A stretch of 64,000 nucleotides of DNA from Polyodon spathula (GCF_017654505.1 NC_054559.1:14272986-14336985), one strand, 5' to 3'. Positions 26,121 to 40,449 are shown, numbered from the stretch's first letter. Numbers and translations: made by a program. The notes: a model not told the origin generated them from the letters alone.

Positions 26121-29100
26121 GGGAAATTTGGTGGAGACAGACTTCTGTAGATCCTATTATAGTCACATGCCCTTAATGAATATATCTGTTATGGTTGATG
26201 GGCAAGGGTACATCACTATTAAGTAGACAGGGGCAGTATAGAGGGAGACACTAATACCTGATATCCAAAAAGTTCTATACTGGAAGAGGTTTTATGAATA
26301 TGGCTCCTGGCCTCTTCCCAGTTAAGAATGAACAAATCTGGGTGGATAGCTTACGAAGACGAAGGTGAAGGCTAGCAAGGTTCTGCCTCAGTGGTCTGAG
26401 ACGCCTCTTCTGGGATGTTATGCTCCAGTTCCTTTCTTATTCAGACTCCTGCTCCTTGCAGCTGCAGGTCTTCACAGTGGATTGACATGTGGCAAGCCGT
26501 CTGGGCCAGAGACTGACCAAGCTGGACAATTTAATGAAGATATATTACACCACTACCCTTCCCTACCTCCCACCTCAGTCACTTGCGTTCTCCACTTTTA
26601 TATACAGACCTCTCTTGCCAATGCCAGATAATTGTCAGTGTTCAAATTGCTTTTGTCCGTCTTTTCCAGATTGAAATCCAAATTCATTATAAGGGAATTA
26701 TTCATCATAAATCCTGGTTGATTTGTAAACAAAACCTCACTACAGATCATTTCTATTGGTGGACAGGAACACATACAGAGTGAATTAGTGGTCATGTTTT
26801 AAGAAGATTTCTTTCAAAACTACGCATTCAAGACCTATAGAGTGAAGAAAAGTGCATGACAGGTAGGATTTATGAAAGCATTGTGTTAACCACTTTTAAT
26901 GCGTTTGAACCTCAAACACATGCTTCAGGTTTAAAAAAAAAGGCTCCCGTTTGAGAATTGCTGCTTTACAGGATGCGTGATAAGGATGCCCTGTAAAATC
27001 TATAGCACAGCTTTACCTGGAACTACAGCAGAGTGTCTATCTCCCCACTGTCTTAATCCATCCCAGGTGAGCATGCTTCCCTGATAAACAGGCAGCCCTC
27101 ACCTTTCACATGGTGTCACATGTTAACAATCAGCCAGGGCTTTGGCAGACAAATTAGCCAAACTAATGGGCACTGAGGATCGGAATATCGGCAGCTTCAT
27201 ACCACCAACATTAACTGTGAACAGATGGGCCTTATTCTAGCAGCCGTCCCGCTGGGCCTGCTATCAAGAGCTCCTCTTGTAGGAACTGGGATCAAGTTTG
27301 TAACAACCACTGTTGGGGGTGTTTTAAAAAAAATAAAGGTATAGAGAGGATTTGAAGTTTATTCTCATGTTACAATGCACTGTTTACTGTAAATAGGTAT
27401 GTAAACACTCTGTTCATTATTATTAATCATACTGTGATCAGTCACCACTTCTGTACTGTAGACAACTGGGATTGAGAGACGTGTCTGGAATGTCTCAGGA
27501 TTAAACCAAATAACGGAAGAACTACTGGCAGGACAGCCAACAATACTGCACCTGTTTTACACTGGCAATACCATCCGGATACTGGCTGATCTGCATCTGA
27601 CTGCTACACTATTCAAAGAGGATAGGGCAAGTCAGATCTTGACTGAAATATGTCCTACTTCTGTAGTAATGATTGAATACAATGTAAAGTGATTGAGTCT
27701 TTATTGACACATTATCAATCACAACCTTATACTGTATATGGTGGCCCTGGAGGCTTTACCACTGTCTGTCTAGTAGAATGTGTAATTATTTACATATACA
27801 TGCAATAAATCAATAAAACATTTAAAATACAAACGTGCATAATCAGAACTAGAAAGTGACATGTCGACCCCCAAGAATACAAGCTGACAACGTATGCTCT
27901 TGTGAAAATGATGAGCCGCTTCTTTGAACCTTTGTAAAACGTGCTGAGGGTGTATTTCTTAAAATCCAGAACATTTTGGAGTGTATAAAAAGGTGATGTT
28001 TAATGTGATACAATTTTGCACCGTTTTGTGCAGGTCAAAACAAGTTTGTACATACCTCTGTTATTTACTGTTTATTCCTCAGAGCTTTTTTACATCTATG
28101 TTTGCAATGTCACCTCTTTTTTTTAATGAATATTACAACTGGAGGTCCTATAACCAATTCTCCAGAGGACATCAGTGTAATTCACACCACAAAACCAACA
28201 CATATTTTGACAGAATTTGTCACAATTGAGGCCAATGGAACGGCAAGGTCAGGTCTGAGGTGTGTGCTTGCTTACAGAGCTATGAGAAGCTCTTGACTGT
28301 GACCGGTGCCGTTTACACAATCTGGATACATTTGCTAACACTTTTCCTTTCCCCGAAACGACTTGCTTGGGGAGGTATTTTCCATTCTCAGTTGACAGGA
28401 GTGCAGATATATTCAAATTGTCTTACTTGCCAGATTTAAACACATGAGGCGTTAAAAACAGAGCTTTTCTTCCTTCTGCGTGCCAACCAGGTAATCAGCT
28501 AAATGGGCTTTCCACAACAAATGGGGCCCCAACTCTCTCCGCTCTGCTGGGGTAATTGCACTTAATATAGATCCAGACTCATGAGGGATTATAGGCCTGC
28601 TTTTCACCTAGCTGGTCGGATATGGAATGGTTGAGTTTTACACAATCCAAGAACATTTATAATAAAGAACAGTGCTGAACAAGTATCATGGCATTTATCC
28701 CCACCGCCCTCAGCGACACAAAAAAGGAGAAATACTACAAACAAAGAAACTCAATGACCAATGTTTAAAGTAGAAGTCTTTTTTCAATGTCAACACCATT
28801 ACGTGTTTAACAGTTATGGATAACATGAAAAATAGATCCCCATACCAACCGGGTTCTGCGAGGACAAATACCAGCCTTGCAGGTGTCTGCTTTGATGCTT
28901 TTACCTCCCTAATGCAAGGGAACACCAAAAACAATGCAGTGCTCCATGAAGACTGGCAACCTGCACTCCTCTGACAGCACGACTCACCTTGCACTCCGTT
29001 TACGAAGCCACATGGGGACCCAATCCACTATGTTTTAGGGCTATCAGACAGACCCATGTAAGCCTAGAGGCAGCTGTAAAGGTGGATAAGGAGAAGGTGG

Positions 29101-29917
29101 AGGGATGTTGATGCTAGTACTGATAGCTGTGCCTCTTTCCGAACTATGCTTAACTGGCACTATACATGGAAATATGGATATTGGAATGAATACAGTAACT
29201 ATCTGAATAACTTTGGTGCTACTACATAAATCGGTCATCCATATTGGAAGATACTTCCCATTGGATCTGGAATGGTTCAAACATTACCCTGTGGCTGTAC
29301 TCAATCACACAGCAGTTTTGACAAGAAGATTCTGGATTTCTGCAAGGTTTAAATGTCAAAAATTGAAAAATCCCCTAGAGGTTTGTGTTATCAGGCAATT
29401 TCTTACCAGAAACTTGATCACATAGATTTTTTTTTTGCAGATCATTTCTTATTTTTCAACATGTGTTTAATATGCTGGCTACCTGTCCCTAAATGATTAA
29501 AAACAGACCACTTAGTCACAGAAAATCAATCTCATTTGGATGTCATTGTAATCCCAGTGCATTACCCTGAAGAAATCCAAGATGAACGTTCAGCATTGCC
29601 AGCAATGGTAACCAAGTGGATTTTGGACCAATTAATGCACAGCAGAGGTCATGATTTGAAGTGGAGCTTTCTAGTCTGGATTAGACACCATGGTACTGCA
29701 CATAATTATCACCACTTGATGGAAAATAGTCATGTGATGCTTCTCTACAGCTCTTTCCTGTAACATTGTACTTGAAACTTTGAGCTATGAAGATGACCTC
29801 TGTGGGAAAACAGAAGTTCCGTTCTTCAATGGCTGTTCAACTTCAGATTCTCATCATGTTTTTTTGATTAAAAGAGCCATACCTGATGCCAGAGCCATAG
29901 AAACATACAGTATACGT
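26121..29917. other. Spacer without a recognised gene
   Basis: No simple repeats of note and no recognised exon. Segments near 27060-27300 and 28480-28620 are less AT-rich than their surroundings and could be conserved non-coding DNA; this cannot be tested here. Confidence 0.5.
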
Positions 29918-30556
29918 TGTGAACGGGATTGACAGACGCTGAATAAGCAGACAGTGGTATGAGAAAGTCCAGTGTTTATTATGAACACAATGGAAAACGG
30001 GCAACACAAAACCACGTGGGTAGAAATACTAGTCCAGAACACAAACGGCACAACCCTGGTTCAAAACAATTCCAAACAAAAACAACAGTCCAACACTGGT
30101 AAGAGATAAACAAGGCCAGATACAAACAAACAAACCTCCAAACACACAATTCCAACAGAGGCAGGCAAGCTCGTCGTTTAGCTAAAGGTCAGAGTCCAAC
30201 TACAAAGTCCAAATCAGCAGGCAAGCGGGAAAGACGATCCACTATAGCCCTGGTTAGTGATGAAGGCAGCAAAGCTCAAGGCAGTTCTAGAAGACTCTTC
30301 AGGTTCCACCACCCACCCACCCAAAAAAAAAAAAAAACCTCTGGAAACAAACAACTGTTGCCCTTATATAATTGAACTCAAGCTTAACCCTTTCCTATCC
30401 ACCCCATAGCCGTACCACCCTCTAGCTCCATGAGGTCATGGCAGGCTGGTTCCATGTCTGCCAGGGATCATTTCATTGGCCTTTTGGGATCACTGCAGGC
30501 TGGGTACCAGCCTGCCACGAACGCCCCCTTTTGGTCCTGCTGTGAGCTGCCTCACA
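29918..30556 (-). mobile_element. Solo LTR of a retrotransposon
   Basis: On the minus strand the 639-bp unit starts TGTGAGGCAGC and ends GTTCACA, giving a 5-bp TGTGA/TCACA inverted terminus. It contains a TATA-like 'attatataaggg' at about 30372-30361 and an AATAAA with downstream GT-rich sequence at about 29975-29970, the order expected for U3-R-U5. No gag/pol or second LTR is adjacent, so it is a solo LTR, probably of Ty3/gypsy or retroviral type (inference). Target duplications were not resolved. Confidence 0.6.
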
Positions 30557-31309
30557 ATATATACACATACACACACAGGAAAAAAGTAAAAAGATTAAAA
30601 AAAGCATAGCTGACTGAATAGAAAACCAAAAATACAGATAAGGCTAAACCAGGCTGTATGAAGATACCATGCTTTTGGCTATACTTGCAGACAAGCTTGC
30701 AGACCCTTGCAGTCTTTTCAAGCCCATTGTCTTGAATGGGATACTCACACTGGGGAGCTTGGTGATCCATATATGGCTCAAGAGTCATCCTGATTTGGGG
30801 CATGAGTAGGACAGCTTTTCCCTTGCACCATTTCCTCCATCACATGTGGTTTAGGTATCACCCTCAACCACAATGGAGGACACACCTCAGAGTTTTTGGT
30901 CCACCTGTGCTGCTATGACTCAATGTCAATGACAGGCTGGCACAGCTGCTGCTCTTCACTGTGGCATCTTACATGGTTAATGAATCTTCTCTTCCCAAGT
31001 AACTGAACCTTTTGGACATCTTTTTTTTTTTTTTATCTTTTTTGTTTCCTGCAATTATGGTGTTAATGGCTTTAGTCGGATTTTCACATGGAAGCTCATA
31101 TATGCTTGGCTGTTAGCGTCTTCTGTGCTGGTCAATTCTTCCATTGAAAGAAAACATTTCCCACTATTTTTACTTTGTTACAACCTGGCACATCACAGCA
31201 AGATGTCTGTATCTAGCAGTTTAAATTATACAAAAGAGGATACAAATTGGAATATCAATTCTACTCTTTGATTTATTTTTTTTGACTGTCACAAACTGCT
31301 CTGTTTCAT

Positions 31310-31485
31310 AACAGCACAAGAAAATGTACAAACCTGAGGGGTCCACTCAGCCCATCTCTGCTAGTCTGGTTTCTAGCAGCTGCTTGATCTCTTCAATGAT
31401 TCAGCATCAACACCATGGCTAGGTAACATCACTACTCTTTATGTAAAGAAGCGCCTCACAGCTGAAGTCTGTCTTTCAATAATTG
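31310..31485 (+). repeat. Dispersed repeat A fragment
   Basis: Contains 'tgattcagcatcaacaccat' and 'ggctaggtaacatcac', parallel to the copies at 49838 and 52865. Confidence 0.55.
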
Positions 31486-34400
31486 AGCACTATACATTTA
31501 CATAAACAAACATCATGTGTCGAATACATTTCTCAAGTTGTAGTTAACTTTCAGTCCCTCAAATTGAGCGCTAATAGGAGGTGAATTTCATCCATAAGCA
31601 TTGTAGTGTGTGAAGACCTTGCAATGCTGCTTTTCACTTTGTTCCTACAATACAACACTTCTTTCAATCAGAAGGGAGTTTGAACTGGATGCACTGATCA
31701 TCAAATTCCTCTACATATAAATATATAGTAATATATATTACAAACACCGCTGGGTTTTCCGTAACACTTTGTTTTAACACACTGGAGCTTAATTAGACAC
31801 GCTACTTCTCTTCAGGTAACATACAAGTACGGGTTACAAGAAAACTTGGACTGGCTCAAGCTGCTATGTAATGGGGATTCTAAATCAGTCCCTCCAATAT
31901 TATGAACTGATGCAGAAGAACATGCTGTAGGCTTTGGAAATATTTCACAAGTCACAGGGTCAGTGGTTAAAAGTTATGAAAGTCCCACAGAAACCTATAG
32001 CCCTCACAAATTAATGGATGTTTGATTCTAAAAATAAAAATAAAATTTAAATCATGAAAATGTTCAAGTTCAAAATTTCTAGCAATATCAGCCAAAAATC
32101 AGCAGGGTAGCATGAAGTCAAGGATTTGCACCTGAATATTTCATGAGTTTCAAAAGACAATGAAGCGGTCTACCTCTTTTATTAAATTAACATTTTAAAA
32201 TGAGGTCTGATTAAAATAAAACACAGATGGCTAATGGGTTTTCTGCATGCTATCAGTCTCTCATGGTATCTTCCTAACAGCTGTTTCTGTTAAAAAAAAA
32301 AAAAAACTCACACGTTTGAATATTTATGATTCCGTTCTAGCCTTCCAAAGTTATTTTAGCTTGGATTCTAAGGGGATTTTATGGGGTACTGGCATTGACA
32401 CATCATCACATGCCTCTTATTACAATCATCTCGTTCATCTGCATTGGATTTCCACCACATTTGCTTCTGAAATCTGTGATTATCATATAATCCACACCAA
32501 ACTCTACCCTGGGCTGTTATCCCAAATTGCCACCACTTTTCAAGTCAACTTCAATACTGTGGTTACCGTTATGTTTTACTATTTTAACATTTCTAGTGTC
32601 TCTATCTAAGAGCCAATTTTCTTAACCCTTTGGGTACAAAGCACAAAGTTATGTTTACTTCACAGAAATATCCTTTATGGACACAAATTTAAATGATCAA
32701 AGTAAAACAAAAAATTAAAAATACAAAAAAAAAGTTTCTATATTTATAGTAGTATATTGTTTTACAAGTGTTTGATAGCGCACTTGTAAACCGGTCACAG
32801 ATGAAGCCCATCAGATGATTAACAAACAGCACAAAGGTGTTGTACACAACTTTAGGAAAAGCAACAGCTAGAATTTTTAGAGCATAAGTAGATCCAGGCA
32901 CATTCTCTGGCACAGTAAAATTCTCTAAAAGAATTTCGAGCTGAGGCTTAATCGCCAGGGTGAGGCTGATCAAATCAACTGCATGTGGGGTCACATCACT
33001 AGGCGCACTAGAAAGAAGTAGAATTATTAATGCGATCCCTTATGTAAGTTTACCATTGTGAAATGTATCAAAGTGTAATAAAGCATACTAAAAGCTTGGG
33101 TATGCATTGTAAAGCCCAGAGAGTTATGGTTAAGCATATTAAAGAACACTTGGCAATCTATGGTATAAAAACTAAGTCCATGTGAAAAGCGAAATGCATG
33201 GGAAAACTGCAAAATTACAGTGTTTAAGTGGTAAACTTTCATAAAGGAAGAGAAATTGGCTTTACCTGATTCCAATTGAGAACAAAGTCTGGAAAACTTT
33301 AGCAAAATGATACAGGACATGTAAGCATGGTGCTATGCTAATGAAAGGTTAGAAAATGTTTTTTTAAATCCTTGATTATTACTCCTGTTAAATGATTTGG
33401 CAAGTTAATAAAGAATAATGGTCATAAACACTGCTGCCCCCACAGTCAAGTTCAAAGGGGTTATTTTGTTATACTGCAAAAACATTCCCAAGAGTGATCA
33501 AGTCTATATTCCCCTGCTGCACTTCACAGATTTCCTTACAGAAGATCACTGGATGAGTCAGGATCGCAGCTCCATGTTGGTAAGCCCTATTGTCCATGGT
33601 AATGGATTAATTAGCCCAAACGAGTCGCTTGGCTCGCAAGGAAATTGCAAACACATTCCCTGGCAATGTGGCGCAATCCACTTCACTGGAAGGAGATCAA
33701 TAACAATTGCCAGGTGCCTTGTTTTCCTCCTTTTTAATATGGCATTTCAAAGGAAGAACATAACACACAAATACACAGAGGGATCAAGGTAGGTCGTCTA
33801 GCATTCCACCTTCCCATGCAGCTACAAATTGCCTCAGCAGATTTCTGCACTGTTGGAGTCGCCCGTCTAACACTGAAGCTAGACAGTTAGTATATTTTGT
33901 CAAGCAGTTTTAACACTGAATTAATAATACCTGAGATGTACCATACAGAATGAAGTAGTGAAATATAGCGCTGGAAATGTATGTATTATACACACCTCTA
34001 ATATAGGAAATTGACTACATAGGGCTAAAAAAGGAATCTGTGAGGGTAAATCAATCATTTTAAAAGTGGTACATCTTTTCTGCGTGTCCCAGCTCCCCTG
34101 CCACTCTCAGCACTCTATTCTGCAAATAATCAAGAGCTGTGCAAGGTACCCTACAGAATATTAAAGACATGACCTCTTTGCAACTTCATGAAAATGGAAA
34201 ATATAACACATTCATCGTTTTTCAATACAGTACTGTATCCGGTAATGGAAATGACTATTGGCTAAACAAATAAATATGTAGGAATATACCACTTTTGAAG
34301 TCACACACCGTTTCTATGTCTCCTCTAGCTTTCCTGCAGCTTTCAATAATCTATTCTGCATGTCTATTTTTTGTAACCCTCGGAAGGCCGATAAGGGTGC

Positions 34401-35199
34401 ATTTTGAAGAAGGATTACTCCCGTTTCGCAAGTCGGACAATGATATGCTTGATATCAACGCTTTTTTCTGAACATAGAACGCACACAAAAGTCTAGCAAC
34501 AAACAACTGTATCTGATACCCTGTTCACAATCTACATTGTGTTTTCTTTTAGAGCATATGAATATTTTAACAGAACAAAATTAATTATTTTATTGTGGTA
34601 CAACTGGAGAAGTATCGAGCCTGGCAGCAAAAAAAAATAGTTGCTAGGTTATATAAATGGAATTGATAAGTGTAAATAGATAAAGTTACAGCATATTCTT
34701 ACATTTTAAGAAATACTGTAGTCCTAAAAAGAATCACAATTAGACAGCTGTTTCGCTACAATAACACAACAGTAGAGTCAAAACTCACTGCGCTGACATG
34801 TTTCTATGGCAACGTGACTTTGGCACATGTTCAACAGATTGCTTGACGTTTGTGTCTGATAAAAAATATTTGTCTGTCTCATTTTGGCTACAGTCAGTTG
34901 CGCTATACATTCTTACTGTATTAATGTATTGTAACAGAAAAAAAATACATTTTATCCTTATCTGTTTGTTTATTGGCAGAAATAGTTAATATGAATCTTT
35001 TAATAAATTCCTGATTTGAGAGGACAGTGAATTGCGGAATGTTTTTAATGGTGGTAGTGCCGTACTGGAATATATCTTAGCTGGAAAAAACACAAAACAA
35101 CCTGCTGTTTAGCATGCTGGCAAATCTTGGCTGGCCTTTAACCAATCAGATAATTAAACTGAGTTCTTGAATAATAATTGCTAATTACATAATAACTGA

Positions 35200-35305
35200 T
35201 TAGAACATAAGAAAATTACAAATGTTTGGTAAAAGGAGAGGCCATTTGGCTCATAAAAGCTGGTCCCAATTCAAAGGATTTTTAGTATCAGTGTTTTAAC
35301 GCTAC
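35200..35305 (+). repeat. Dispersed repeat A, 5' fragment
   Basis: Starts 'ttagaacataagaaaattac' followed by 'gaggccatttggctcat', the head of the family. Confidence 0.55.
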
Positions 35306-35765
35306 CTTAGGTAATTGTCACTTTAAGCTAATTCCTACAAGTCATGCAATTTCCTTCACTGTAGGTCTCAAATGTGCAGTTTTCTAACAATTTAGAACAT
35401 GAATTTACATTTTAAAACGATAAAATGATATACAATTATATCTGGTGCCTGATGAGGTGAAAAAAAGTTTTTGTGCCTTTTGTAAACTTGGGCTTTTAGG
35501 TCATTTCCCCTCAGCAGTGCCTTCTGGGTAAAAGATGTCAGTCAATAGCGAAGAAGCTGGTTTGTTAATTGTCATAACAGGCTACAGAGGCTTAATATAT
35601 GTTCATTTTAAAACTAATCGCAGTGTAATAACCACGCCTATCCGTGTTCACTGTGTATCGCAGCCCTCCCTCCCGCCTGTTGAACCCGTAAATTATACTG
35701 TATATAAATACAGTATAATTGTAAATCTCGAAAAACTACTCACTTCTAAATCTTTTGTAGTTATT

Positions 35766-35990
35766 TTTGTATTACTTTAGTATAAATACATGTTAATTTG
35801 GATTCATATGTTGTTTTTTATGTGAACGAAAAGGCACACATTTGCCCGTTTTCTCATTGGAAATAGTGATATTTTGAAATATCACTGTCCTGGTCACAAA
35901 AGCAAAGTTTGTGGGGAATAATAGCCATTTTCTATACTTTTGAGGCATAAGCAATTAGGAAATAACACTTACTACCCAGGAACAAAAAAA

Positions 35991-36043
<53 letters not shown>
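35766..36043 (+). repeat. Probable retroposon remnant with (AAT)n tail
   Basis: The stretch ending 'acccaggaacaaaaaaaaat' runs straight into (AAT)n to 36043, as in retroposons whose tail has become a microsatellite. It contains the near-palindrome 'agtgatattttgaaatat' at 35865-35882. I believe I have seen closely similar sequence in other fish genomes, but cannot verify that. Confidence 0.35.
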
Positions 36044-36044
<1 letters not shown>

Positions 36045-37060
36045 TTGTTAGTGTTTATTTTTACTTTGGCCAGTGAGCCCTTTGTGTTCTTTGTTCAATT
36101 TTAGCCAGTATAGCCATTGTTATTGTTTCATTTCCTGGTCTGACATCACCACCCACCGGCATGAATAGTACAGAATAAGGAATGGCAATTTAATCACATG
36201 TTGATTAGCCATTTTCCAGTTATATGCAAAATTGAATATATGACACGAATGCACATACTGTATGACTGCCTCCACAAGATCCCTTTTTCTGCAGTATACC
36301 CAAATTAATAATGGTTCATATGGCACAGTCATACTGTATAGGCCATTCTGGAGAACAGACTTTGCTGCAGATTTACACCATTGAAGGAATTGAAAAGAAA
36401 GGTAATCCTTGTTGAATGATCATCTCTCATGGGCAATCTGAACACCTTGCATCCTACCTATCAGTCAGTGGCACTGGCTGTCCATGATGGCTCTACACAG
36501 TGTTGGTGTTTCAAACATTTATGAAATCTTGTTATCAACTCCATTAAAGGGAGTAATATCGGGGTTGTGTTTCTATACTCCCAGACTCTATGCTGGGTAC
36601 TTGTATAAAGCACGGAGGGGGGCTGGGTGATAAATCCCAGCTTTCCTGTAATTTGCCGTCCGTGCTCGGGCAGGCTGTTTGCTTAGAGGGTGGGGAGAGG
36701 AGGCAGGGAGTGAGCGGTGCTTCCTGGCCAGCTATCGGGTGTCGAGTTTCTCTGTGTTTATTTACAGAGCTCATGCCCTCGTCTGGGAGTGGAGCTCTCC
36801 CTTTTATCTGAGGCATAGAATCCAAGGCAAATTAGAACAAATTGAGACAGCCTCATCAAGCTCACAACTCACACCTTAGCTCTGTGCTGTCTCTGAAAAT
36901 AGCTGACCTTTTCATTGTAAACATCTGAGTGTGTGTGTGTGGGCATAGCCAGCCATTTATCAATCTCCAATTTCTCTTTCCTTACAAATACAGTACTCAC
37001 AGGAGTTATGGAAATTCTTACACATATACATGCCTTGCTAGTTTGCTTGGACTTTTTGTC

Positions 37061-37130
<70 letters not shown>
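37061..37130. repeat. (AT)n(AC)n compound microsatellite
   Basis: AT tract to 37080, AC tract to 37130. Confidence 0.97.
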
Positions 37131-37132
<2 letters not shown>

Positions 37133-37270
37133 TAACACACACATACACATATATATATATAGGCCTGTAATATACTATAAACTGTCCATTAAAGAACATC
37201 TAACACCTGTCTTATTATAGGCCTGTAATTAATTTTAACCAAGTTATACACAATGGTCCTTTTTGGAAAG

Positions 37271-37590
37271 TTAGAACATAAGAATATTTACAAACGAGAG
37301 GAGGCCATTTGGACGATCTAAGCTTGTCCGGTTCCTGGCAGCTGAATGATCACAGAACGTTGTTAAGTTGGGTCTTAAAGAATCCAAGTGATTCTGCCTC
37401 GACAACATGACTAGGTAACCCATTACATACAATGATTCTGCCTCAACAACATTAATAAGTAGCCCATTCCATACCCTCGCTGCTCTCCTTCCAGCTGTCG
37501 TTAGTCTCTCCACTGGTCCTGGTTTCTGTGATGTGCATAAAGTATTGTTTTTGGTTAACTACTTCAACTGTGCCTTACAGACAATGTTCA
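37271..37590 (+). repeat. Dispersed repeat A, best 5' copy
   Basis: Starts 'ttagaacataagaatattta', then 'acgagaggaggccatttgg', 'gttgttaagttgggtcttaa', 'tagcccattccataccctcg' and 'actggtcctggtttctgtga'. A segment containing 'gattctgcctc.acaacat' is duplicated (about 37391 and 37432), an internal tandem duplication. Confidence 0.65.
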
Positions 37591-39839
37591 AGTTCTGAGA
37601 AGGGATGTTTCAGTATATGGCTTTCCTATAAGAGGAATGGGTTCAAATACAGTTCAGGTCACTGGTAGGAGTTAATTTTAATAACAAAGTGAAGATGACA
37701 AAAATCTCAATCAAAAGAACAAGTTATGTATATATACCTAAGTGTTTCCTAATTCCTGTCAGTACTGTGTTTGCAAGGAATGGAAAAAATAGAGATTCGT
37801 GGAAGGGCGGCTATACACACACACTCACTCGAAGTTTACAATGAAAAGGTCGGTTATTATCAGAGACAGAACAGCCTTTGTTTCTTCCTTAATTGTTAAA
37901 GTTGTTCTGTTCAAGTTCTATACCCCCCATTTGGTATTTGGGTCCTCTGTTTTTGTGACTGGTGAGTTACAGTTTATATAACGATTTACCATAACCATTA
38001 TTAATTATGTTCTTATGTACAGCACATGGAAAGTTTTCAAGGTAATTCTAAAGGGTGACCTATCCCCTTGCAGCTGCAGCTGAATGAAAAATACAATAGT
38101 AACTTCAAGTTTAAGAGGGGATTCAAGAAGAACAAAGCCTGTAAAATTAAATAAGGTTACAAAAAAAAGAGACAAGACCATGGTTATCATTAACTAATAA
38201 TTTATTTTGTTTAAGATTAAAAAGTCAGTGGTCATTGCATCTGAGACAATTTACAAAGAGAAAATAAGAAGGGGAGGGAATCAGACTGTCTGACCCAAAC
38301 CCAGAAAACAAACCAGTCCTTTCGTCTTTTCAGAAATGCCCAGCTTGTGAAGGCTGAACCCTGACCTAGTGGCACCTCAACAGGAAAGGCAATACTGCCA
38401 CAGTCATGCAGTGCAGGACCAGGAAAAGCTTCTAAACTGAGGTCCCACCAAGATCTCTAACAGGGAAAACATAACTTATTACTGATCTCAAGACTGGGTT
38501 GAGATTTTAGTCTGGGACTGTCCCACCGCATTCCCAAAACAGAAATTTTCTTACTGTTTTGTTAAACGATTAATAGCAGTACATATTTACAACATTGCAA
38601 ACTTAACAGCAAAAGTCTTAAAAAGGCTCAGAAAAAAATGTAACACTCTGATACTTCTAAAATAAAGATCAGCTTTTAGGTTCAGTTTTTTTTTTTTTTT
38701 GTTTTGTTTTGTTTTACTTTAAGATTGAATTTAATTCTAGCTCCAGGTGCTGACAAGTAGATTCTCAACTGCCAGAAACAAATTTAGAAGGAAAACAGAA
38801 TAGCTGCCGGTAAATGTTTGAGAACAGTTCAGAAGAACCCTGAAGTCTACTCTTGGTCTGACCTCTTGAAGGGACAATGAACAAGCTGATATTTAGATGC
38901 AGAAATTGGATTTCTTTCCTTAAAAACCATTCTTAGTTGCAGAACATACCAACAGCAGGGTTCTACAGTGTGTGATTCACAGTGCAAGGGTTGCCAAGTC
39001 TAGATACCCTCCATAGAAGGGAGGGACTATTGCTTCCTCTCCTCTTACTCAAAATGGTGGTGCTTTTGTTACAGTTTCCATTTCTGCATGGGATTACCAG
39101 CTGGGCACCACTGCTAAAATGGAAACAAGAGTCTAGAGATTGATAAGTAGATGGAGCAGGTTGAACTGGCTAATGATGTGTTTCCATGGCAACAAAACAG
39201 AAATAGCATGACCTAAACAGTGGTACTGCTGCCAGTTAAATCTATATTATATTATTTGCTACCATTTACTTTTTTTTTATTAACATTACTGTCTAAATAA
39301 AATGTAAAAAAAGCATGTTTATGTGTTTTAAAATAGCGGTACAGTGCTCCATTACTATTAGGCCATCCTTTAGACAATGGAACTGGTATGGTCATGGCTC
39401 TCATTTGACCGAATACGCCCCTCTACTAGCACATGCATTCTTATTATAAGATGAAACACAATGCCTCTTAACTGTGCCCTCTCAAAGCAAATGCAGTGTT
39501 ACTCTTAGTTAAGGACTTTTTCTTCAAGACCTACAGAAAAAACATATCTCACACTGTAACTCGGGCAAGCTGCAGAAACACTGGGGTTCAGTCCCCCCTA
39601 GTCATTGTTTTATAGCCCTGAGCAGGACATCACTGCCTAGTTTTCTGTAATAAGTGAAACTGACGTCCACGTCAATGCAAGTTGGTCCTGTACATACCCA
39701 GGCTAGGTCTCAATTCCATCATTTTCCAATAAGACATTAAGACTGTACTGGTAAACTACTGTCAAAGCATTGTTCACAAACCCTCCAGCGTTCTTCAGCT
39801 ACAGGAGTTCATGAGTGGTCTGGGGTAGCTTGTGAGATG

Positions 39840-39985
39840 TTTGTGGAGGTTAGGAATACACTGCAACACCATAGGGAGTCGTTTGCGTTTCCCATTGATA
39901 GGGCAGATGCTGAGCGCAAACTGGCAACCCCACATATCGCAGACGAGCGTCTTAACCACAACGCAAAAGAGCCAGGCTCGTCTGC
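39840..39985 (-). repeat. tRNA-derived SINE-like element
   Basis: On the minus strand: 'gtggttaagacgctcgtctg' (A-box-like tRNA head), then 'ggggttgccagtttgcgctc' (B-box-like). The spacing is close to a tRNA head of 70-80 bases. The downstream body is short and a tail is not evident. Confidence 0.4.
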
Positions 39986-40448
39986 ATTCGTGGTTTTAGA
40001 GCTTTTAACCTCATCTCATCTCACCGACGCGGGATAGAATCTGTAACGGCAATGCAACTCACAACACGGACCATTATTTACATGCTTGCAAGAACAGTGA
40101 GGGGCTTGGGAAACAGACATCAAGATAGATTGGAAGCAACTGCACTTATTAGAAAGAACAATCTATTGCTATAGAGAAATATCCCTGGTATTCACTAAAA
40201 CAGATAAAACTGATAAAAAAAGTCAAGAGGGGGACTTGTCAGTAAATTAGCATTCTATCAATAATCACAATTAATACTGTACATTTAACAGATAGTTCAG
40301 TTTACCCAAATGAAAATCGTCACGAGTACTATATAATAAACCATAATCTCAAAAAAAAAAAAAAAAAAAAAGACAAAAACGGGGAATACCAAGCGTTGTG
40401 GTTCGAAAGACAAAAATTACAACTGTTTGTGGCCAATCACACAGAGGG

Positions 40449-40449
<1 letters not shown>

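Larger units (their letters stand above)
30557..35765. other. Spacer with two dispersed-repeat fragments; no recognised gene
   Basis: Contains poly-T at 31021-31034 and the repeat fragments listed separately. The longest open frame (33418-33792, plus) has no recognised similarity. An 11-bp stem palindrome lies at 35692-35719. Confidence 0.5.

Noticed and set aside
33418..33792. Plus-strand open frame of 124 codons
   Set aside because: No recognised family, no gene context, and such lengths occur by chance in 64 kb; kept only as part of a possible conserved non-coding stretch.
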